Part shown: one piece after another, positions 37,797-47,374 of the stretch | How the letters are laid out: each line of letters opens with the position of its first letter | Numbering within the stretch: position 1 is the first letter of the stretch | Source: Sulfitobacter noctilucae | Lineage (GTDB): Bacteria; Pseudomonadota; Alphaproteobacteria; Rhodobacterales; Rhodobacteraceae | Direction of reading: 5' to 3' | DNA: 64,000 bases | NCBI RefSeq assembly: GCF_000622365.1 | Contig: NZ_JASC01000014.1 | Location: 558,001 to 622,000, forward strand | Program-made: the position numbers and the translations under genes | The notes under the pieces: generated by a model | Told to the model about the DNA's origin: nothing | What the model saw: the letters and a program-made list of their open reading frames with translations, nothing else | Databases searched by the model: none

Positions 37797-39140
37797 ATGA
37801 TGCGAAACATGTTTGCACGGCTCAACGGTGGGGCAGGTGCCTTTGCGGCCGGCATCGTCTGTCTGGTATTGGTCGGTGCGGGCATCTGGATACAGCAACG
37901 CCCCTCGGTTGAGGATGTGGAACAGCAAGTCGCTTTGAAGATGCCAAGCAGCGATCCAACGGCGGAAATCGAAGAGGCACCGCGCGAAGCGGATACATCC
38001 GAGACTGCGAATACTAATTCACCAACTGCCCCGGCCTTTGACGAAGTGCGCCGCGAGGCGGATGGCATGACCGTCATCGCAGGTCGCGCAACTCCGGGAT
38101 CTGCGGTCAGTGTAATGCAAAATGGCGTTGAGGTGGCCCAATCCACCGCAGACCCGAACGGCAAATTCGCCACGCTCGCGATCATTCCGCCGGATGGCGA
38201 AGGGCATGTGCTGAGCCTGTCACAGACCCTCAACGGGACGCAGGCCATATCGCAGGACGAAATCATCCTTGCGCCGCGAACGGCCATTGAACCTGCGCCC
38301 GCCGCTTTGCCGGAGGAGGAAACTGCCGAAAAGGCCCCCGTTCCGGATAAGGTGCCCGACCAGATTGCCGCACAATCCGGAGACACCCAATCGACAGTGG
38401 CGGACCCGTCTGAAAACTTGACGTCGGAGGTTGCCGCATCTGAAGTGCTTCAGGAGTCACCCCCGAAAATAGACCCCGCGCCATTGGCCGAACCCTCAGC
38501 ACCCGTTGCAAAAATCGCGGCTGTCGAGACGCCAGTGGTTGACCCTGCACCCGTACCGACACCTGTCGCCCCCACGGCCACTCCGGCTCCCGCCGCTCAG
38601 GCGCCGCAAGCAGTTGCCGTGCTCAAGTCCACTGAGGATGGCGTGGAGTTATTGAACACCCCAAGCCCCCAAGCCATGACGAATGTCGCCATCGACACCA
38701 TCAGCTATTCCGGCGCGGGTGAGGTTCAGCTGGCCGGACGTGCGCAAAGCGATACCGCATCGGTGCGCGTTTATCTCGACAATGCGCCTGTTGTGAACCT
38801 CGCAGTGGATGCCGCAGGCCGCTGGCGAGGGGAATTGCCTGACGTGGACGAAGGCATCTATACGCTGCGCGTCGACGAAGTTTCTTCGCAGGGGACTGTG
38901 ACCAGCCGCGTTGAGACCCCGTTCAAGCGCGAAGATGCTCAGGTGCTGGCCGATGCCACCGCTGCCCAAAGCGGGCCGGTCAAGGCGATTACTGTGCAAA
39001 AAGGCGCGACGCTCTGGGCGATTGCACGCGAACGCTATGGCGATGGAGAGCTTTACGTGCGGGTGTTCGAGGCCAATGCCTCCTCCATTCGCGATCCGGA
39101 CCTGATCTATCCCGGCCAGATTTTCGATCTGCCGGACTAA
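37797..39140 (+). CDS. LysM-domain envelope protein with Ig-like repeats
   Basis: 447-residue protein anchored by an N-terminal helix (GAFAAGIVCLVLVGAGIWI). Then come an Ig-like domain (about 80-160, VIAGRATPGSAVSVMQNGVE), a long Ala/Pro/Glu/Val-rich low-complexity linker (about 160-280), and a second Ig-like region (about 290-380, QLAGRAQSDTASVRVYLDN). The C-terminal LysM domain has ITVQKGATLWAIARERYGDG and IYPGQIFDLPD. It probably binds peptidoglycan from the inner membrane. This architecture recurs in Rhodobacterales; the role is unknown. Confidence 0.88.
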   Translation: MMRNMFARLNGGAGAFAAGIVCLVLVGAGIWIQQRPSVEDVEQQVALKMPSSDPTAEIEEAPREADTSETANTNSPTAPAFDEVRREADGMTVIAGRATPGSAVSVMQNGVEVAQSTADPNGKFATLAIIPPDGEGHVLSLSQTLNGTQAISQDEIILAPRTAIEPAPAALPEEETAEKAPVPDKVPDQIAAQSGDTQSTVADPSENLTSEVAASEVLQESPPKIDPAPLAEPSAPVAKIAAVETPVVDPAPVPTPVAPTATPAPAAQAPQAVAVLKSTEDGVELLNTPSPQAMTNVAIDTISYSGAGEVQLAGRAQSDTASVRVYLDNAPVVNLAVDAAGRWRGELPDVDEGIYTLRVDEVSSQGTVTSRVETPFKREDAQVLADATAAQSGPVKAITVQKGATLWAIARERYGDGELYVRVFEANASSIRDPDLIYPGQIFDLPD

Positions 39141-39231
39141 TGTTGCTAAGGGCATTACGGCTAATTCCGCGCCGTGACTGGCAACCGCCACGTCGCGGGG
39201 CTATGTAGCAGGCAAAGAGACTGGAACTTGA

Positions 39232-41097
39232 ATGCCCGCTGATACGAGCCAAACTGCAAACACCAAAAAATTCCCCCGCAAGACAGGCCCGCAAAAGTCG
39301 CCGGACCCGGACCCTAAGAATGTGGACGAGGGCCAGTCCGGCCTTCTGGTTCTACGCAAAGTGGCCCCCTATCTTTGGCCGGCGGACATGCCTTGGGTCA
39401 AACGGCGCGTTGTCTGGGCAATGATCGCGCTCTTTGTATCCAAGTTGATCTCGGTCGCCACACCGCTCTTTTACCGCGATGCGGTGGACGCACTGGCGGG
39501 CGAGGGCGTGCCGATGGTTGCCTTGGGCGCGATTGGGCTGACGGTCGCTTACGGTATGGCACGACTGATGACCGTGGGGTTCCAGCAATTGCGCGATGCA
39601 ATATTTGCGCGCGTGGGCCAACGCGCGCTGCGGATGCTGGCGCTTGAGACATTCCAGCACATCCACAAGCTCTCGATGCGCTACCACATCACCCGCAAGA
39701 CCGGCGGGCTCAGCCGGATCATCGAGCGCGGAGTCAAAGGTGTGGAATTCCTCCTGCGCTTCCTGCTGTTCAACATTGGCCCGCTGATTCTGGAATTGCT
39801 GATGATCGGCGCGGTGCTGACCTATCTGTTTGACTGGACTTATCTGCTGGTCGTGGCTGTCACCATCGGGCTTTATGTCTGGTTCACCTTTTCGGTCACC
39901 GAATGGCGCGTGCGCCAGCGGCGCCAGATGAACGCTGCCGATACCGATGCGAACCAAAAAGCGGTGGACAGCCTGCTGAACTACGAGACCGTCAAATACT
40001 TCGGTGCCGAGGCCCGTGAAGCGCAGCGCTATGATGGAGCGATGGCGGGCTACGAGGATGCCGCGATCAAGACCAGCGTCTCGCTCGCCTTTCTGAACTT
40101 CGGGCAGTCGCTGATCATTACGGCAGGACTGGTGGCGGTCATGATCATGGCCGCCATCGGCGTGCAGAATGGCACACTCACGGTAGGCGATTTTGTCATG
40201 GTGAACGCCTATATGGTGCAGATCACCGTGCCGCTGAACTTTCTGGGCACGGTCTATCGCGAGATCAGGCAGGCGCTGGTCGATATGGGCCAGATGTTTG
40301 GCCTGTTGGAACAACCTGCCGAGATTTCGGACAAACCCGGTGCACCCGCCCTGAATGTCACCGGCGGGCGCGTTACCCTGGAGGATGTGCAATTCGGCTA
40401 TGATAGTGAGCGGCGCATCCTTCGGGGTGTCTCGCTTGAGGCCGCACCGGGGCAGACCGTGGCGATAGTCGGATCGACCGGATCTGGCAAGTCCACCATC
40501 GGGCGGCTGTTGTTCCGGTTCTATGACGTGAACAATGGCGCGCTTAAGATCGATGGGCAAGATGTGCGGGACGTCACGCAAAACAGCCTGCACCGTGCGA
40601 TTGGTGTCGTGCCGCAGGACACGGTGCTGTTCAATGACACCATCGGGTACAACATCGCCTATGGGCGCGATGGGGCCACCCAGGCAGAGGTCGAGGCCGC
40701 AGCAAAAGATGCGCAGATCCACGACTTTATCCTAAGCCTGCCCGACGGCTACGACACCACCGTGGGCGAGCGTGGCTTGAAGCTGTCGGGTGGCGAAAAG
40801 CAACGCGTGGGCATCGCCCGCACCCTGCTGAAAGACCCCCCGATCCTGTTGCTGGACGAGGCGACCTCGGCGCTTGATAGCGAAACGGAGCACGAGATTC
40901 AGGACGCCTTGATGCGCGCAGGGCAAGGGCGGACAGTGCTGACAATTGCACACAGGCTCAGCACAATTGCTGACGCGGACCGGATTGTCGTGCTGGAAAA
41001 AGGCGAGATCGTCGAACAGGGCACCCATGACGCGCTCTTGGCGCAGGAAGGGCGTTACGCCCAGTTGTGGCACCGTCAGCAGTCCGAAGAAGCGTGA
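39232..41097 (+). CDS. Atm1-type ABC exporter (ABCB7/HMT1 family)
   Basis: 621-residue half-transporter with six helices (about 60-350) and an ATPase domain (about 375-610). Walker A GSTGSGKST, signature LSGGEKQRV and Walker B ILLLDEATSALD are intact. The helices have the Atm1 features NYETVKYFGAE and LNFLGTVYREIRQALVDM. Bacterial Atm1 proteins export glutathione conjugates and heavy metals and support Fe-S homeostasis. The stop overlaps the GTG of the following small gene. Confidence 0.93.
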   Translation: MPADTSQTANTKKFPRKTGPQKSPDPDPKNVDEGQSGLLVLRKVAPYLWPADMPWVKRRVVWAMIALFVSKLISVATPLFYRDAVDALAGEGVPMVALGAIGLTVAYGMARLMTVGFQQLRDAIFARVGQRALRMLALETFQHIHKLSMRYHITRKTGGLSRIIERGVKGVEFLLRFLLFNIGPLILELLMIGAVLTYLFDWTYLLVVAVTIGLYVWFTFSVTEWRVRQRRQMNAADTDANQKAVDSLLNYETVKYFGAEAREAQRYDGAMAGYEDAAIKTSVSLAFLNFGQSLIITAGLVAVMIMAAIGVQNGTLTVGDFVMVNAYMVQITVPLNFLGTVYREIRQALVDMGQMFGLLEQPAEISDKPGAPALNVTGGRVTLEDVQFGYDSERRILRGVSLEAAPGQTVAIVGSTGSGKSTIGRLLFRFYDVNNGALKIDGQDVRDVTQNSLHRAIGVVPQDTVLFNDTIGYNIAYGRDGATQAEVEAAAKDAQIHDFILSLPDGYDTTVGERGLKLSGGEKQRVGIARTLLKDPPILLLDEATSALDSETEHEIQDALMRAGQGRTVLTIAHRLSTIADADRIVVLEKGEIVEQGTHDALLAQEGRYAQLWHRQQSEEA

Positions 41098-41450
41098 GCA
41101 GGGGCAAGGATTATCCGCGCACGCCGGACGGGCATTTCTTTGTGTCCAAGGGGCGGCTGTGGCGCTGTACCGATCCGTCGCTAGACGACAGTACACGTCG
41201 CGCGGCGGTTAAAGCCTTGATGCAGGCACGCAGGGCGGTATTCCAAGCTGAGTCCGAGACAGCGACCCGCGCGGCCCGGGACAAGGTCGATGCGACCAAG
41301 AGGGAGTTGGGAGAGCGCGGACCTGTCTGGTGGCGAGATGGCAGTCCTGACGAGGGCGGCAAGCACCCCCGAAATTCAATCTATGCAGCGTGGTGGGCTG
41401 ATCTGAGCGATGAAGACCGGGAGCGGGGCGATCCCCCAAAGGATAAGTGA
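41094..41450 (+). CDS. conserved hypothetical protein coupled to the Atm1-type gene
   Basis: 118 residues from a GTG at 41094 in a GTGA overlap with the exporter stop; AGAAG lies just upstream. It opens SRGKDYPRTPDGHFFVSKGRLWRCTDPSL and ends WWRDGSPDEGGKHPRNSIYAAWWADLSD, which reads as a genuine, Trp-rich soluble protein. No enzyme motif is recognised. The tight coupling suggests a shared role or at least shared expression with the exporter. Confidence 0.78.
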   Translation: MSRGKDYPRTPDGHFFVSKGRLWRCTDPSLDDSTRRAAVKALMQARRAVFQAESETATRAARDKVDATKRELGERGPVWWRDGSPDEGGKHPRNSIYAAWWADLSDEDRERGDPPKDK

Positions 41451-41487
41451 CGCCCCGCCACTCGCGCGCTAAACTGGTGCGTTGGTT

Positions 41488-41943
41488 CTAATCCTCGGCA
41501 ATGGCTTTCGACGTCAGCTTGTCCAGCGCGCCGGTCATCATCTGGATATATTTTGCATCGGCCGGAAGGCCGTGGTCCGCAACAAGGCTGGCGGGCGCGT
41601 GATAGCTGACATGCACGACACCTTCGCCGTCGGCATAGCTGAGCACCCGCAGCGGCAGATCAAGTCCGGCGGTTTGCGCGTCCTGCATCGCAGGCGTGCC
41701 CAGCTTGGGATTACCAAAGATTAAAAGCTCGGTGGGGCGCAACTCCATATCGACCTTCTCGGCACCAGCGGCGTGATCCACACGGGCGAAAACTGTCGCA
41801 CCTGCGGCCTCCACAGCAGCTTCCAGCCGGTCCATCGTGGTCGAGACACTATACGGGCTTACTTTGTTGACCATATCGGCGGCAAATGCGGGCAGTGCCA
41901 AAAGGGCGGCGGCTGTGCAGGCGAGGACGGTGGACCGGATCAT
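41488..41943 (-). CDS. DUF302 family exported protein
   Basis: 151 residues from the ATG at 41943, preceded by CAGGAG. The signal peptide MIRSTVLACTAAALLALPAFA cleaves before ADMVNK. The mature part matches DUF302: TMDRLEAAVEAAGATVFARVDHAAGA, ELLIFGNPKLGTPAM and LPLRVLSYADGEG. Periplasmic, function unknown. It lies downstream of the RND genes on the same strand, with an 87-nt gap. Confidence 0.9.
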   Translation of the reverse strand: MIRSTVLACTAAALLALPAFAADMVNKVSPYSVSTTMDRLEAAVEAAGATVFARVDHAAGAEKVDMELRPTELLIFGNPKLGTPAMQDAQTAGLDLPLRVLSYADGEGVVHVSYHAPASLVADHGLPADAKYIQMMTGALDKLTSKAIAED

Positions 41944-42030
41944 GGAAGAACTCCTGTGTTGAGAGACCATCAACCTATCGCAGATCGCGCAGAATGCGAG
42001 GGACGCGCCCTCACATCCGCTTGATCGGTC

Positions 42031-45000
42031 CTATTCCGCCGCCGCGGCAGGAACCTGCGGGCGGCTGGCGATGGTGGATGGCGGCGGCCCCGCGTCCCAG
42101 ATGATCTCTTCATTCGACATGCGCCGCGCATCGCGTTGCAAAGCCCAGTCGCGGGCCGCCTTGCTGGCGCGGCCCAATGAAAGCTTGGCCAAGAGCCGCG
42201 CAATCCAGCGGATATAGGTGGTCGCCCAGACACGGATCGCCAGCAGCGACGGCGTGACCATCAGCGTTAGAACCGTCGCCACCCCAAGGCCAAAAACCAC
42301 CGCCGTTGCCAGTTGCTTCCACCACAGGGCGGTGGGGCTATCGACGGTATATCCGCCATCGGCAAAGTTGAGGCTCAGGCCGAACATCATCGGGGCAAGT
42401 CCGGCCATCGTAGTGATCGTCGTCAGCAAAACGGGCCGGATGCGCGCTTGTGCGGTGCGAATGATCGCCTCGATCCGCGGCATGTAGCGTTCATATTCCT
42501 GATAGGTGTCGATCAGAATGATGTTGTTATTTACCACAATTCCGGCAAGCGCCACGATCCCCGTGCCGGTCATGATGATGCTGAAGGTCTGGTCCATCAC
42601 AAGCATACCGATCAGAACGCCTGTCGTTGATAGCACGACCGCGACCAAAACCAGCACCGAATTGTAGAATGAATTGAACTGCGCCAGCAGGATGATGAAC
42701 ATCAGCCCTAATGCAGCAGTGAAGGCGGAGCTGAGGAAGGCCTGGCTTTCGGCCTGATCTTCCTGATCGCCGGTCCACTCGCTTGTGACCCCGAAAGGCA
42801 ACGGCTTTTCATCCAGCCATTTGGTGATCTCTGCAATGCGTTCATTGGCGTTGATCGGGACCAGTCGCAGGCTCCCGTCCGAGACACCCTCCGCGATATC
42901 GACGCCCGTGCCGGCCTCTGTGCGCTGTGTCAGCTTGTATGCGGTACCATCGGGGGCTGTGACATCCGCGTCATTGCCCGCTGGGCGCAGGGTGGCCATC
43001 GTGGTGCTGACATCCGTGCCATCGACACGTGTTACCTCAACGACCTTCATCAGACCGGCGGTCACATCGGCCTTCACATCCAGATACCGCTTTTGATCGA
43101 TGCGGTTGATCTCGGCCAGTTTGGGTACGGGCGTGCGGGTGATGAAATTGCTCAGCGGGATCAGACCATCGCCGGTGCGTACCTTAAGCGTATCAAGCGT
43201 CGAGAGGACGCGATCGCCTTCAGGCAGGCGCACGCGGATCTCGATTTCCTCATCCGAGCTGTCAACGCGCATGGTATCGAGCAGCAGACCGCGCGTCACC
43301 AATTGCACCATCGCGCCCACGGTCAGCACATCCGCACCGTAGCGCCCGGCCTTTTCGACATCCACATCGATCTGCCAATCGATGCCGGGCAGGGGGCGTG
43401 TGTCTTCGATCAGGGTCAGACCGGGGGTGCGCTCGAATTCGGCGCGGGTCAGCGCCGTTGCGGTCAGCAGATCGGGAAAACTGTCGGATTTGATCCGCAA
43501 ATGCACCGGTTTGCCCGAGGCAGGTCCCATCGCGAGGTTCAGTGTTTCGGTCCCGATCCCGGGCAAAGCGGCGAGTTCTTCGTTCAACTCCGCGATGATG
43601 ACATCGCCGTCAAAAGCGGGGTCCTGAGTGCTGCGATTGATGTCGAAGCCCAGAAGGGGCACCGTAAACAGCGGCGTGACAATCTCCGGCCGATCCTCCC
43701 AGGGGATCGTCTCAAACTGGATCTGACCAATGGTGTCTTTGGGCGATTGCGCGCCGCCTGTGTTGCTGTCCAGCCCGCCTTCGCCTGCGAAAGCAAAAGC
43801 CGTCTGAACACCAGGGTGCCGCAGAACGATCGCTTCAGCCTGTTGCAGTAGATCATCCTTTTCTTCCAGCGAAAGGTTGCCGCGCGCCAGCACATAGACA
43901 ATCGCCTGCTCGGGCTCGGATTCCACAAAGAACTCTACGCCTTTCGAGTTATTGCCAAAGAAGATCATCACCGTGCCGACGAAGACAAAAACGATACCGG
44001 CCATGACCAGAGGCATCACCGGATTGCCGACAATAAAGGCCATCACCCGGCCAAAGCCGTTCCGTTTATAGCCAGCCTCAATGCGGGTCGGTGTGGTGCG
44101 AAACAGTTTGGAAGTGACCCAGCGCCCGCCACGTCCGGCGCGGGTGAAGATGCCAAAGAACGCCAGTAACCCAAGCATGGCACCCGACAACCCCGTGGCC
44201 ACCAGCGCGCAAAGCGCCAGCACGCTGACAAAAACCACGAAGAAGGTCGGGATCACCGAGCCAAGCAAATCGAACCCGTCCATCGCCGCGAACTGCGCCG
44301 AGATGATTCCAAAGAGCGGCTGCATCAGAGCCATGGGCAGCATCAGCATGACCAAAGCCACCGGAAACAGAAGCAAATGCAGATACCAGCGCAGGCCCGC
44401 GATGGATTCCATATTGTCGGCCATCCAGCGTTCCAACCGGCCCGTCACGCCGCCCATTACGGGCAGGTAGACCAGCGCCACCACGAGTGAGGCAGAGAGA
44501 ACAAAGATCAGCGTGACCGGCAACATGCCCATGAACTGTCCGGGCACACCGGGCCAGAACAGCATCGGCAAAAATGCGCACAGCGTTGTCGCAGTTGACG
44601 AGATAATTGGCCAGAACATCCGCTTGGCCGCCTCGGTATAGGCCTGCATCGGGCCATCGCCCTGTTGCTGTCGCGCGTCGGCGTATTCAACCACCACAAT
44701 GGCCCCGTCGACCAGCATGCCCACGGCCAAAATGAGACCAAACATCACGATGTTGGACACCGAAATACCCATCAATGCGAGGAACGCGAAACACAGCAAG
44801 AAGGAGGTCGGGATTGCAAAGCCTACCAGAAGGGCGGCGCGAATCCCCAAGGCCGCCAGTACCACGATCATGACCAGTGCGATGGCGGTAAAGACTGACC
44901 CCAACAATTGCTGCACCATCGAATCCACGATGCGGCTCTGGTCATTCGAGGTGCCAACTGTCACCGCCGCCTGCAGGCCATCGGGCCAGTCAGCAGAGCG

Positions 45001-45912
45001 TTCCGCAACGATCTCCTGCACCTGACGCGATGTGTCGATCAGGTTGAAGCCTTTGCGTTTGACCACCTGCAGGGCCAGCGTCTTTTCCCCGTTGAACCGG
45101 GCCGTGCCGCGCCGGTCCTCGAACGTCAGGTTGATCTGTGCCAGATCACCCAAGGTCACCACCCGGTCACCGTTGATCTTGACCGGCAGGTTATAGACAT
45201 CCTGCGGTTCATCGAAAGAAGACGGAATCTTGACCGCAAAAGCGCCTTGCGCATTCTCGATCTCGCCCGCAGCGATCAACTGGTTGTTGTTCTGTACGAC
45301 ATTGATCAGCTCTCCCGCGGTCACATTGTAGGATTCCAGCCGCAGCGGGTCGATGATCACCTCGAGCATCTCATCACGGTCACCGGCCAGACCTGCCTCG
45401 AGCACCGCATCCAGACCTTCCAGATCGTCCTGCAAATCACGCGCCACGCGGGCCATCGTGCGTTCAGGCACGGGGCCTGTCAGATTAACGATGATGATGG
45501 GGAACTCGGAAAAGTTGATCTCGTTGATCGAATATTTCTCGTAACCATCGGGAAACTGCGATTCTGCCGTCGACATGGCATCGCGCACATCGGCCATGAT
45601 CTTGGTCTTGTCCCAGCCAAATTCGAATTCCAGCGCAACACCGGCGTAGTTTTCTGCCGCCGTGCCGGACATCTGTTTTAAGCCGTCCAGATCGGACAGC
45701 TCCGTTTCCATCGGCTTGACCAACAGGGTTTCGCTGTCAGCGGCAGAGATGCCGGGGAATTGCACCGACACAAAAAGAGCCGGGATTTCGATGTCCGGCT
45801 CTCCTTCTTTAGGCAAGGTGCTGTAGGAATAGCCCCCAACAACGAGGCTTAGCAGAATGAAGGCAATCACCATGCGAGCACGGTTGGCGGCCCAATCGAC
45901 TACACCAGTCAT
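42031..45912 (-). CDS. RND-superfamily efflux permease with extra membrane segment
   Basis: 1293-residue inner-membrane proton-driven pump of the AcrB/HAE group, opening MTGVVDWAANRARMVIAFIL. Two porter domains flank the membrane blocks. Conserved pieces include LPKEGEPDIEIPALFVSVQFPG, the helix with MFGLILAVGMLVDGAIVVVE (proton-relay Asp) and GIVALAGIVVNNNIILIDTY. It is about 250 residues longer than AcrB. Much of the excess lies between helices 6 and 7 (about 480-600), with two to three additional hydrophobic stretches. The start overlaps the adaptor gene stop. Substrate unknown. Confidence 0.92.
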   Translation of the reverse strand: MTGVVDWAANRARMVIAFILLSLVVGGYSYSTLPKEGEPDIEIPALFVSVQFPGISAADSETLLVKPMETELSDLDGLKQMSGTAAENYAGVALEFEFGWDKTKIMADVRDAMSTAESQFPDGYEKYSINEINFSEFPIIIVNLTGPVPERTMARVARDLQDDLEGLDAVLEAGLAGDRDEMLEVIIDPLRLESYNVTAGELINVVQNNNQLIAAGEIENAQGAFAVKIPSSFDEPQDVYNLPVKINGDRVVTLGDLAQINLTFEDRRGTARFNGEKTLALQVVKRKGFNLIDTSRQVQEIVAERSADWPDGLQAAVTVGTSNDQSRIVDSMVQQLLGSVFTAIALVMIVVLAALGIRAALLVGFAIPTSFLLCFAFLALMGISVSNIVMFGLILAVGMLVDGAIVVVEYADARQQQGDGPMQAYTEAAKRMFWPIISSTATTLCAFLPMLFWPGVPGQFMGMLPVTLIFVLSASLVVALVYLPVMGGVTGRLERWMADNMESIAGLRWYLHLLLFPVALVMLMLPMALMQPLFGIISAQFAAMDGFDLLGSVIPTFFVVFVSVLALCALVATGLSGAMLGLLAFFGIFTRAGRGGRWVTSKLFRTTPTRIEAGYKRNGFGRVMAFIVGNPVMPLVMAGIVFVFVGTVMIFFGNNSKGVEFFVESEPEQAIVYVLARGNLSLEEKDDLLQQAEAIVLRHPGVQTAFAFAGEGGLDSNTGGAQSPKDTIGQIQFETIPWEDRPEIVTPLFTVPLLGFDINRSTQDPAFDGDVIIAELNEELAALPGIGTETLNLAMGPASGKPVHLRIKSDSFPDLLTATALTRAEFERTPGLTLIEDTRPLPGIDWQIDVDVEKAGRYGADVLTVGAMVQLVTRGLLLDTMRVDSSDEEIEIRVRLPEGDRVLSTLDTLKVRTGDGLIPLSNFITRTPVPKLAEINRIDQKRYLDVKADVTAGLMKVVEVTRVDGTDVSTTMATLRPAGNDADVTAPDGTAYKLTQRTEAGTGVDIAEGVSDGSLRLVPINANERIAEITKWLDEKPLPFGVTSEWTGDQEDQAESQAFLSSAFTAALGLMFIILLAQFNSFYNSVLVLVAVVLSTTGVLIGMLVMDQTFSIIMTGTGIVALAGIVVNNNIILIDTYQEYERYMPRIEAIIRTAQARIRPVLLTTITTMAGLAPMMFGLSLNFADGGYTVDSPTALWWKQLATAVVFGLGVATVLTLMVTPSLLAIRVWATTYIRWIARLLAKLSLGRASKAARDWALQRDARRMSNEEIIWDAGPPPSTIASRPQVPAAAAE

Positions 45913-47162
45913 TGTGTGACCTCACTTTCCCAGGTCGGGGCGACGGTGACACCTGCGGTCACGAACTCCTGGCCGATGGTAATGACGTCTGCTTCTTCGG
46001 GCAGGCCGGTGACCCAGACACCGTCAATGGTGTCCCGCATGATGCTGATAGGGGCAAAGGCCACGACGTTTTCGTCTTCGACCAAGCGCACGCCTAGGGT
46101 GCCTTCGTCATTCAGTGTCATTGAGGACTGCGGGATCAGATGCGCCTTAACCCCGGCAGAGGCGATTGCGATCTCGGCGGTCTGCCCGTCCCGGATCGCC
46201 AGATCGCCATTGGGCACTTCGATTTCCACCCGGAAGGTACGTGTTTCCGGATCGGCAGAGCGCGACAGAAAGGTGACCTCGCCCACGACTTCACCACCGC
46301 CCGCCGCCAGTCGCGCCCCGGCACGGGCACCAAGGCTCACGCGGTTCACTTCGGTTTCCGGCACAAAGCCTACCAGTTTGATCGGATCCAGCTGGATGAT
46401 CGTCGCACACAGCGCACCGGGCTGTAGAAGGCTGCCCAATTCGGCGGTGTCGCTTTCAAGAAGCCCGTCGAACGGGGCCAGGATTTCCAACCGTTCAATC
46501 TCTTTCTCCGCACTGGCGACTGCGGCAGTGGCGGCCTGAATGCCCGACCGCGCCGCACTCAAGCCCGACGTGGCCGTTGTCACACCAGCGCGCGCTGCTG
46601 CGGTGGCGGCGTCAGCCCCTGCGACGCGCGTCTGCGAGGCATAGCCATCCTGCACAAGCCGCGACGCAGCGTTCTGGTTGATCTCGGCCTCGTCAAGCCG
46701 GGCGCGGGCTTCTTCCACGCGGGCCTCGGCTTCGGGCACGCGGGACTGTGCCTCGCTCAGCCGCGCGCGCGCTTCGTCCAGTGCCGCACCACGGGTGCCC
46801 GGATCGAGCACACATAGCGCTTCACCTTGGGTGATCTTGGCGCCTTTGCGCAAGGGCTCGGATATTACGATCGCCGAGGTCTCGGACCGCACATCTACCT
46901 GACGCGCCGCCTCGGTCTCACCGCGCAGGATCACCGCGCTGTCAACTTCCTGACCGGTGATCTTGCGCACAGAGACTTTGACCAGTTTATCACTCTGCAC
47001 CGCTGCACCGCTCTGATCAGTTTCTTCGACCGATGCATCTTCCGTTTGATCCACCGGATCGGACGATCCGCTGAACATGGCTTCCAGTTGAGGACGTGCA
47101 AGGATCGACATTGCCAAAATGATTGTCACAGCGATTGCCGCAATAATTGAGAATATACGCAT
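45909..47162 (-). CDS. RND efflux periplasmic adaptor (membrane fusion protein)
   Basis: 417-residue adaptor anchored by an N-terminal helix (FSIIAAIAVTIILAMSILA). A lipoyl half-motif (QVDVRSETSAIVISEPLRKG) is followed by a long coiled-coil hairpin (about 130-230, with ARLSEAQSRVPEAEARVEEA), the second lipoyl half and beta-barrel (IEILAPF-like region, then LGARAGARLAAGGGEVVG), and a C-terminal membrane-proximal domain. It links the permease to an outer-membrane channel, which is not encoded here. Coupled to the permease gene by ATGA. Confidence 0.93.
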   Translation of the reverse strand: MRIFSIIAAIAVTIILAMSILARPQLEAMFSGSSDPVDQTEDASVEETDQSGAAVQSDKLVKVSVRKITGQEVDSAVILRGETEAARQVDVRSETSAIVISEPLRKGAKITQGEALCVLDPGTRGAALDEARARLSEAQSRVPEAEARVEEARARLDEAEINQNAASRLVQDGYASQTRVAGADAATAAARAGVTTATSGLSAARSGIQAATAAVASAEKEIERLEILAPFDGLLESDTAELGSLLQPGALCATIIQLDPIKLVGFVPETEVNRVSLGARAGARLAAGGGEVVGEVTFLSRSADPETRTFRVEIEVPNGDLAIRDGQTAEIAIASAGVKAHLIPQSSMTLNDEGTLGVRLVEDENVVAFAPISIMRDTIDGVWVTGLPEEADVITIGQEFVTAGVTVAPTWESEVTQ

Positions 47163-47374
47163 GTCAAAACCCTGTACGGCGCAGGCCGAAGACCGGCCAA
47201 TGATGCGGCCTATGTAGGCTGCATTAAGTGAACTGACTAGTTTAGGTGCGCGTTTTTTTCAAAAAGCCGCACCCAACTGCCTATTACAGTTGCAAAACTG
47301 TGGCCGCAGGAGGGTATTGGCTTGCCGGGCGGCGCAGGTTAAGAGGGGCAAACTGCAGGGCAAGGTGTGACCGG

